NCBI GenBank assembly: GCA_946122785.1
Contig: CAMGYJ010000002.1
Span: forward strand, 41,504,495 to 41,568,494
From: Linum tenue
Lineage: Eukaryota; Streptophyta; Magnoliopsida; Malpighiales; Linaceae
DNA length: 64,000 nucleotides
Direction: 5' to 3'
In this document: positions 57,079 to 64,000 of the stretch, piece by piece
How the letters are laid out: each line of letters begins with the position of its first letter
How positions within the stretch are numbered: position 1 is the stretch's first letter
Notes under the pieces: generated by a model
The model's database searches: none
What the model was told of the DNA's origin: nothing
What the model saw: the letters and a program-made list of their open reading frames with translations, nothing else
Position numbers and translations under genes: made by a program

Positions 57079-57518
57079 TAGAGGTGGCAATTTCAATCCA
57101 ATCCACCAATCCAATCCATCAATCCATTAAAAATATCCACCTAATCCAATCCATTTAAATCCAATCCATTTGATCCAAATCCAATTGGATTGGTGGATTC
57201 ATGGATTGGATCCATGGATCATTGGCAAATTACGGCTTAGTACCTATAATTTTTATTTTTTACATTTTGGTACCTAAAATTTAATTTTTTATACGAAAAT
57301 ATCATTGGAAAATTACGTTTTGGTACCTAAAATTTTTCATTGTGACATTTTAGTACCTAAACTTTTTACATTTTACATATTGGTCCTTGGTTGAGGATGT
57401 CATTTGGATTCATGGATAATCCACCAATCCACTTGATCCAATCCATGAATCCACCAATCCATTAGATCCAATCCATTTGATCCATGGATCCACCAATCCA
57501 ATCCATTTGCCACCTCTA
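57079..57518. mobile_element. hAT MITE (440 bp)
   Basis: The ends are TAGAGGTGGCAATTTCAATC and the inverse TAGAGGTGGCAAATGGATTG. A perfect 8-bp TSD, AGAAGAAC, lies at 57071-57078 and 57519-57526. The interior repeats AATCCAATCCATT-type words and contains TTTTGGTACCTAAAATTT. It has no coding capacity. Confidence 0.92.
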
Positions 57519-57599
57519 AGAAGAACTGATTACATACTTGACTAATGTTCAAGTATACAGGTTTGTGCTTCATTATTTATTCAAGTTTGTTACTCAAAT

Positions 57600-58139
57600 A
57601 ATAATATAATATATTAACGCTTTTATCACGCTCTCTTTTTTTTTTTTTTTTTGACCGCTTTTATCACGCTCTCAATGTTGAGTTCTTCTAAACCACACGC
57701 TCTCACGCTCTCGTTCTCGCTCCCGCTCTCGCTCTCACTCCACAAACTGGTTACCTAAGTACGGAGTCATAATCTTTTTCCTCAATTTCCAATTGTTCTT
57801 CCGAGAAACTCAATTAGGTTTCTATATGATAAACTCACGCTATACGAGAGAATTACGTGTATCTTACTAATGTGAAATGTTAATAGGTGACATAAGAGAA
57901 ATATATATTAAACTATATAAAAAAATAAAACAGTTTAATGTTTTGGGGCGCGTGCTTTGCCAATTTCCCAGACTTTCTCATTTACTTTCATTTTTTCTTT
58001 TTCTTTTTGCTTTGGTAATCTTTTTTCCCCACTCGCATCTCTTTCTCGAGTTTCTTTCTTCCCTTCCCTTTCTTTCCAACCGGGCGTTCCTCGGCCAGCC
58101 GTTCCTACCCCACCAAAACGATAAAATTTCCTTTAACGA
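57600..58139 (+). promoter_or_regulatory. Promoter and 5' UTR of the RING gene
   Basis: A pyrimidine tract at 57629-57651 and a CT-repeat tract (57695-57740, CTCTCGCTCCCGCTCTCGC-like) resemble plant GAGA/Y-patch core elements. A TATATAA box at 57914-57920 lies about 220 bp before the ATG, followed by a C/T-rich leader (58020-58110). This layout supports transcription starting near 57945-57955. Confidence 0.5.
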
Positions 58140-59354
58140 ATGGCCGAAACCCCGTCTCCCTCCGCCGCTGCCGCTGGCACCGGCACCGGCACACGCACCG
58201 ACGCTTCCTCTCAGTACTGGTGCTACCACTGCGAGAAGCGCGTCTCCGTTGAGACCATCGCCAACCTCCCCGATGTCATCTGCCTCGACTGCAAGAACGG
58301 CTTCGTCGAATCCATCCCCGCCGGCCCTTCCACCCCGCCGTCCATCTCTGCCACTCCTTCTTTGATCTCCGATCCCTCCGACGACACATTCGGATCTCAG
58401 TTCCTGCAAATGCTTCGCATAATCGCACAAGCAGCTCGCGAGGAGGAGGACGACGACTACGCGCCGCCACATCTTTCTCCTCCTCCACCTTCGCACCACC
58501 GCCGCGATGCTCCTCCATCGGAGGATGATTTCCTCCGAATCGACCTCGATGGATGGGACAACGGAGAAGAAGAGGCCGAGGATGAAGAAGAAGGCGAAGA
58601 AGAAGAAGAAGAAGAGGAGGTGGAGGAGGAGGAGGAGGAGGGCGATGGCGAGGAAGAAGAGGAGGTGAATTTGAACGCCGATGAGAACGAGAACGGCGGA
58701 GAGAATCGGAGCGAAGTCCATCGAGGAGATGGAGACGGTCGATCGGATAGAGACGTAGACGTTGACGACGAGGAAGATCGGAGGAGGCGCCGCGAAATTC
58801 TCCGCCTCCGAATCCGCGATTTTGCGACCAGAACCAGGACAGGGAGGAATCGGATTCTTGATTGGGCCGAGATCCTGATGGGACTGGAGGATAACTCGAT
58901 CGAATTCCGTCTCGAAGTCCCTGAATCAGATAGATACATAGGCAATCCAGAGGATTACGTCGATGCTGCCGGGTACGAGGCGCTGCTGCAGAACCTAGCC
59001 GATAGCGAAGGCGGCAGGAAAGGCGCTCCTCCAGCGTCGAAATCAGCCGTGTCTGCTTTACCGGCGATTGAGGTAACAGGCGAGCGGGAGACTTCGGTGT
59101 GTGCTGTCTGTAAGGATATGATCAGTGTTGGTGAGAAGGAAACGAAGTTGCCATGTGGCCATGGATACCATGGAGACTGCATTGTGCCATGGCTGGGGTC
59201 GAGGAACTCTTGCCCGGTTTGTAGGTTCGAGCTGCCGACTGATGATACAGAGTACGAGGATGAGAAGAGGAAGAAAGGGGTAGCTGCTGCTGCCTCCGGT
59301 GGTTGGGGAGCTTCGGCCTCTGGTGCCGGAGATAGTTCAGGTTCCTCCATTTGA
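58140..59354 (+). CDS. RING-H2 E3 ubiquitin ligase with N-terminal zinc ribbon
   Basis: Single exon, 404 codons. Residues 27-52 form a zinc ribbon (WCYHCEKRV, then VICLDCKNGF; C28, C31, C48, C51), the zinc_ribbon_9 type found in plant RING proteins such as CIP8 and RDUF. The RING-H2 domain is at 321-361, with C321, C324, C339, H341, H344, C347, C358 and C361 all present, in the order C-x2-C-x14-C-x-H-x2-H-x2-C-x10-C-x2-C. GNPEDYVDAAGYEALLQNLA before it is also typical. A strongly acidic Glu/Asp tract (about 145-185) is longer than usual. The protein would transfer ubiquitin from an E2 to unknown substrates. A TATA box upstream and an intact frame indicate a functional gene. Confidence 0.95.
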   Translation: MAETPSPSAAAAGTGTGTRTDASSQYWCYHCEKRVSVETIANLPDVICLDCKNGFVESIPAGPSTPPSISATPSLISDPSDDTFGSQFLQMLRIIAQAAREEEDDDYAPPHLSPPPPSHHRRDAPPSEDDFLRIDLDGWDNGEEEAEDEEEGEEEEEEEEVEEEEEEGDGEEEEEVNLNADENENGGENRSEVHRGDGDGRSDRDVDVDDEEDRRRRREILRLRIRDFATRTRTGRNRILDWAEILMGLEDNSIEFRLEVPESDRYIGNPEDYVDAAGYEALLQNLADSEGGRKGAPPASKSAVSALPAIEVTGERETSVCAVCKDMISVGEKETKLPCGHGYHGDCIVPWLGSRNSCPVCRFELPTDDTEYEDEKRKKGVAAAASGGWGASASGAGDSSGSSI

Positions 59355-61050
59355 TTGAGAAGTTGGTAATGCTTTGCTTTCGAAGTCTCCTCCTCCCTCC
59401 CCTTTTGTTTGTATGTAGTCTTGAAATGTTCTTGGAAACTCTTGTTTGATGTTGATTTACTTACATGGTTTAGAATTGAATGGGATTTGTTTTCCATTTT
59501 GCGATTCGGAATGTATATACACAAAGGGAAGATTAGCTCAATCATGTGAGAACAGCTCTCCTCTTCACATGGAAAAGCTCTTAGCATATGATGGCATTGC
59601 TTCCTTACTTCCTCTCTCAATCAAGCAAAGTTTGCAAGTTCTGAATTTGCATGATTAACATCTTGATCATTGGGTTATGTCATTGGTACATGCACGTCTT
59701 GTTTCTAGTTGGCTTCCCTTGTTGTCTTACTTCCAGGCGCCATCATAGGATTTGGTGGAGACTATGGAAGAAGGGTCATGAAAGGTTGATGGTATCTGTA
59801 GGCTGTTTAGTTTAGTAGATTCTAGGTACCTTACAATCAGATTGTTTTGCAAGTCTATATTTGTAGTCTCAACGGAATCGGTTGGGAGGAGGAAGAGAGT
59901 ACCTTCAAGCTGATCATCTCCATGAATTGTGCTAATTGAACAGTGGTGGCTAGATACTATGATTATATCATTGTTACATACACATCTTGCTTCTAGTTGA
60001 CTTGCATCAAAACAAATGTCATTGTTTTCTTTGGATTGATATGTAGGTATCTGCAATAGCATTGTTGCCATTGTAATTTATTGCTTTCTGGGGATCAATT
60101 GAGAGTTTGAGGGGGAAAGAAAGAGAACAAACGGGAGAGGGGCGGGGGTATGCTTAATGAAGCTGATCATCTCCATATACACCATTTGAATTCTGAGATT
60201 ATGCATGTTGAACTGTGCTGTGCTGTGCTGTTACGTTACATATTTTGATGAAGTTCTTTTCCGTTGCAATATACATACCGTCTACCTTCTTCAAGTCTCT
60301 GTATCAGTTCTCATTTCCCGCTACTTCCAGTTCCAGTGCTCGATTGCTTCTTTCAGTTTTTCTGATCCTGCATATTTCTAGTTATGTCAACCCTAACTCC
60401 GCATGTCATTCATCAGATAGGTTACCTCTTTCGTAAGCCATGGTCATCCATTGATGGAGCTATTGTTGCTGCTCCATGAACCCCCTGGAGACATTTCAAA
60501 ATCGGGGTTGCTAGGATTCTTGCATTTGGTTTCGTCAGAAAGTTAGATTCTCCCATCTCTTACTCATAACATCTCCTGGTATAGGTCTTTAATGCATGAC
60601 TTGTGAGCACTTGTATCGGTCTCGATGCTAGTAAGCTTAAAGATTGCCGATTCTATATTCAGTGTCTAGTTTGGAGGGTTTGCAGGGGGTGAGCCTGTCT
60701 GTTATATTGTCGATTAGTTTCTCATGGTCTGCACAGGAGACTTGGGAGCTAGAGAAGTTGTTCGATCAGTTGATTGAGCTTGCTTGTGGCTGTTAGACTG
60801 TTGGCAAATGGCAATAATAACTCTTTGTTGATTGGAAGGCAGGCTTAGCTGGGAATTGGCATCAGAGCAGTTGGGGTATGGGGCCAAATGTCAGGTGTTG
60901 GGAGTTTGGATAAGATAATATTAATGTGTTTCAATTGGTAGATTACAGATGGAGTAGAAGAAAAGAACTCTCCGAGTTTCTGTTTTTAATGCGTGGCAGC
61001 GGTGAAGTTTGCTTGTGTTGCTGTGTGATAATGTTAAATTTGGCCCTCTG
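59355..61050. other. 3' UTR of the RING gene and intergenic DNA
   Basis: The stop is followed by a T-rich 3' UTR. Two short imperfect direct repeats occur: CATTGGTACATGCACGTCTT-like sequence near 59678 and 59968, and AAGCTGATCATCTCCAT near 59908 and 60160. No further gene is recognised up to the Pack-MULE TSD at 61051-61060. Confidence 0.5.
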
Positions 61051-61439
61051 TTCAAATTTCGGGTTAATTGCATGATTGGTCACTGAAATTACAAAATGTG
61101 TTCATGTTTGGTCACTATAAATATTTAAATCCACTTTTGGTCACTAACTTTACAAAAATCGTTCATTTATGGTCACTCTCCGTTAGCTGCCGTCCAACGC
61201 CGTTAACAACGTCCGTTAAGTGATGACGTGGCTGACGGATTTGCCTAATCAGCACTTTTTAACCCCAAAATTGACTGACCCGACCCGCCACGTCATTTAA
61301 ACCCACCATGTCAGCTAAACCTAACCAAACCTCTACCCAAACCCGACCAGACCCGCTAACTAAAACCAAACCAGACCCGCATCCACAATTCCTCCTTTCT
61401 TCCTCCACCGCCGTTCGTCTTCTTTCAGACCAAATCTCC

Positions 61440-61997
61440 AATGTTCTTACACCCAAACTCAGAGCTACGTTCAAGTGACTATGAAATGGAAGAAAGATCC
61501 CTACTTCGACTCGATCGAGCACATTCACAAGTCCACGGAGCAGAAACGCGTTGTTTCTCTGAAGAACGTCATAGCTCGGAACCCCAATGGTTGCATCCCC
61601 ATCTCTGATGTGTCAAAGAAAGGTCTGCAATTTGATCTGAAAATCAAAGTGGCTAGGTTTTTTAGGCAATACCCATCAATCTTCGAGGAATATGTTGCCC
61701 CCATCATAATTTGCCTTGGTTTAGGTTGACCCAGAAAGCAGCCAAGATTGATAGAGAAGAAATGAGTGTTCTCGAGGATCATAAGGGGGATCTGAGGGAG
61801 AGACTGAAGAAGTTCATTTGGATGAATAAAGAAAAGCCAGTACCTTTGAAGATCATCCAAGGGATGGCATGGTATTTGGGTTTGCCTGATGATTATCTGC
61901 AGAGATTCGATGATGGGGCTTTCGAGATCTACGCTATTTATTCATCAAGCGCGATACTCGGGTCGGCGGTGGAGATCTTCTCAAATCAATCAATAAA
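61440..61997 (+). pseudogene. Captured PORR-domain gene fragment
   Basis: The frame at 61475-61729 reads MKWKKDPYFDSIEHIHKS, then VVSLKNVIARNPNGCIPISD and VARFFRQYPSIFEEYV. A second frame (from about 61705) continues NLPWFRLTQKAAKIDREE and PLKIIQGMAWYLGLPDDYL. These are consecutive blocks of the plant organelle RNA recognition (PORR) domain, found in proteins such as WTF1 that act on organelle introns. A one-base loss in the CCCCC run near 61695 accounts for the shift. The source gene's transit peptide and C-terminus are absent, and the fragment ends shortly before the UBC start codon. Confidence 0.88.
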
Positions 61998-62225
61998 ATG
62001 GCGGAGGACAAGTACAATCTGAAGAACCCCGCTGTGAAGCGGATCCTGCAAGAGGTGAAGGAGATGCAATCGAATCCCTCTGAAGATTTCAGGAGCCTTC
62101 CTCTCGAGGTTCTTCTTCGCTCAATTTCTCTTCCCCTAGATTCCCCGATTCTTCTGCGTAATTTCGATCTAATTCCATTTGGGTTTCTAGCTTTGGATTT
62201 CGGGTGGTTTTCGAATTCGATATGA
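61998..62225 (+). pseudogene. Captured first exon and intron start of a UBC32-like E2 gene
   Basis: The ATG at 61998 opens 37 codons (MAEDKYNLKNPAVKRILQEV, then KEMQSNPSEDF and SLPLE) ending exactly at CTCGAG|GTTCTT (62108/62109). This matches the first exon of plant UBC32-type, membrane-anchored E2 enzymes linked to ER-associated degradation, whose next exon begins ENIFEWQF. Beyond 62109 the frame reads intron-like T-rich sequence and stops at 62225. The catalytic Cys region is absent. Retention of the splice donor shows capture from genomic DNA and not from mRNA. Confidence 0.9.
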
Positions 62226-62911
62226 AATGGCTCTAGTGCGGGTTTGATGGATTTGTGAAGTTCGCAATTCTCTAATGCAAAACGAAAACCATCAACAATA
62301 AATGTCGAATCGCAGAATCAGATTCCTCCGGTAGGTAAGAGAAGAGAAAACTCAGTTCCCGACGGAGGGATCTCAGTAAGACTGTTGGGAGAGGGAGTGG
62401 GAGACCCAGGGTGCTGACGGTCTGAAAGAAGACGAACGGCGGTGGAGGAAGAGAGGAGGAATTGTGGATGCGGTCTATGTGTTCGCGATCGGAAAATCTC
62501 CAGGAAGAAAAACGGAAGGAGGAAGGCTGTGCTGGATGTAGGCAGTCTTTGATTAGGGTTTTAGTCAAACAATTTTGGGGGTCTGGTCTGGTTTGATTTT
62601 AGTTAGCGGGTCTGGTCGGGTTTGGGTAGAGGTTTGGTTAGGTTTAGCTGACATGACGGGTTTAAATGACGTGGCGGGTCGGGTCAGTCAATTTTGGGGT
62701 TAAAAAGTGCTGATTAGGCAAATCCGTCAGCCACGTCATCACTTAACGGACGCCGTTAACGGCGTTGGACGGCAGCTAACGGAGAGTGACCATAAATGAA
62801 CGGTTTTTGTAAAGTTAGTGACCAAAAGTGAATTTAAATATTTATAGTGACCAAACATGAACGTTTTTTGTAATTTCAGTGACCAACCATGCAATTAACC
62901 CTTCAAATTTC

Positions 62912-63334
62912 ATAGAGTTTGTTGTTGTTAGATGTGGATCGCAGCTGTCTCAATGCTTGCGAAAATGTCAAATTTACCCTTGGTTCGATTAATGTGAGCT
63001 TTGCTGGGATGAGTGGGTGGCAATTTGGGAGAAGCAAAGTTTAGGGGACAGAATTAGAGTTAATCAAAGTTTGGTCCTCTCTTTGTTCTGACGTTTACAA
63101 AAAGCATGGAGTCTCACTCTTTATTAAGAATAGAAACAGCGTATCAGATTATAGAAAGTAGCAAGATTCTTTTGTCTGTAGTCTGTACGCCGCTGCTATT
63201 ATTTGTTTTTTTTCAATGCAGTCAAAATCGTGTTTTAAAATTTAAAAACTTACGATTTTACGTTTTTAGGTCACCAAAACGTTTTCGTTTCCATATAAAA
63301 ACTTAAGTGTATAAAATCGGACTAAATTGCGCTT
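62912..63334. other. Intergenic sequence, no gene recognised
   Basis: This AT-rich stretch continues the sequence interrupted by the Pack-MULE. A 66-codon open frame (63106-63306) has no recognisable domain. Confidence 0.4.
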
Positions 63335-64000
63335 TAAAGATTAGGCAAAATACAGCTGTATATCCACAACTATCAGGTTTGTGACAAATATATCCACAAC
63401 TATCGATATACATGAAATATCCAAAAATCGGAAGGTTGTGTGACAAATCTATCCACTTTCGTCTGAAACTATAACGACGTGTCAGATGGAGTTAAATTGA
63501 CTAACGGAATGCTGAATCGATGCCATCTCACCTGCCACATAAGCCAAAAAGCAACCAAACTTACACCGTCTGTTAGACCTAGCTGCTGCAGTCTTCTCTG
63601 TTGGCGATTTGGTTAGATTCAAGCTTTTTTTGTTTGAGATTCAAGCTTGGTATCACCATGGCGCCGACTGCATGGAAGCTGTCGGAGTAAAAGGGAGGCA
63701 ATTGTTGGGGATTGTGGTTGGAATCGAAATCTGGGCTTGGGGTAGGGTTATTTGGGGGTGGAGGCATCGATCGGAGGAGGATCAGTGGTTATCGGGTATG
63801 TTTCTGGGTTGGATTTTTAGTCTCGCCGTCTATGGTTTTTAGGTTTATTTATTTATTTTTTTTCTCTTTTAATCCACGTCATTCAGTGGGGTCAGAAACA
63901 AGCCAACTAAGCATCCACCGTCTGTACATTCATCAAGTTAACTGACAGAGTTAACAGAGTAGATGGAAATGGATATTTCTTGTATTTCGATAATTGTGGA
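63335..64000. mobile_element. Inverted-repeat element extending past the right edge
   Basis: TCCACAACTATCGATATACA near 63391 and the inverse of the last bases of the window (TCCACAATTATCGAAATACA, ending at 64000) match over about 35 bp, continuing as TGAAATATCC and AGAAATATCC. This suggests a transposon of at least 0.6 kb with terminal inverted repeats. The true ends and TSD lie outside or near the edge. Interior open frames (63609-63842) have no recognised domain. Confidence 0.55.

Larger units (their letters stand above)
61061..62901. mobile_element. Pack-MULE (1.84 kb) carrying two host-gene fragments
   Basis: Terminal inverted repeats of about 320 bp (61061-61380 and 62580-62901) start GGGTTAATTGCATGATTGGT and GGGTTAATTGCATGGTTGGT. 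A perfect 10-bp TSD, TTCAAATTTC, lies at 61051-61060 and 62902-62911. Long terminal inverted repeats with a 9-11 bp TSD define the Mutator superfamily. Between them is no transposase but parts of a PORR-domain gene and a UBC32-like gene, both on the plus strand. Positions 62240-62575 may derive from a third source that I cannot identify. Confidence 0.95.

Noticed and set aside
57978..58721. Minus-strand open frame of 247 codons overlapping the RING gene
   Set aside because: Codon use and conserved zinc ribbon residues support the plus-strand gene; this frame has no domain and runs through its promoter.
58457..58945. Minus-strand open frame of 162 codons, serine-rich
   Set aside because: It is the antisense reading of the GAA/GAG acidic tract of the RING gene.

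Overview
This is plant nuclear DNA, most likely from a eudicot. The evidence is spliced genes with GT-AG introns, plant-type LINEs with zf-RVT and RNase H tails, Ty1/copia elements, an En/Spm-type CACTA element, Pack-type elements carrying plant gene pieces, and plant RING and F-box genes. The species cannot be named from sequence alone. Most of the window is layered transposable elements. Most insertion borders were read directly as target-site duplications (TSDs).

Region 1 (1-21.2 kb) is one plus-strand LINE cut into pieces by later insertions: a small hAT (977-1682), a 7.7-kb hAT nest (2851-10526), a Mutator-like element full of TTACGTAA palindromes (11628-12574), a single end of a second copy (13193-13470), and a 2.3-kb solo LTR (13826-16123). 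The hAT nest holds a transposase-bearing hAT inside the outer element's terminal repeat and a Helitron-like element. The LINE then abuts a 3'-truncated minus-strand copia element (16496-21195).

Region 2 (21.2-31.5 kb) holds a probable host transcription unit: a 5' leader near 22.4-22.9 kb, an acidic-protein exon at 28786-29573 with a frameshift, and a likely 3' UTR exon near 30.7 kb. Its first intron contains a minus-strand copia element (23054-28387) with nearly identical LTRs but ruined coding sequence. A LINE RNase H fragment follows.

Region 3 (32.0-44.4 kb) holds a full-length but mutated LINE with an 18-bp TSD (32046-37354), a hAT that carries a piece of an arginine decarboxylase gene (37972-39640), an intact F-box gene (40325-41782), a tRNA-type SINE with a 19-bp TSD, and a LINE fragment.

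Region 4 (44.4-57.5 kb) is dominated by a complete 8.3-kb CACTA element (46171-54484). It has two genes: a TNP2-type transposase with an open reading frame and a TNPA-like gene with one apparent single-base deletion. The element sits in a LINE remnant. An opposite-strand LINE ORF1 piece and a hAT MITE follow.

Region 5 (57.5-64.0 kb) holds an intact single-exon RING-H2 E3 ligase gene (58140-59354) and a Pack-MULE (61061-62901) carrying fragments of a PORR-domain gene and of a UBC32-like E2 gene. A further inverted-repeat element runs off the right edge.

The host genes with an apparently intact reading frame are the F-box and RING genes. I found no CRISPR array, rRNA gene or true tRNA gene.
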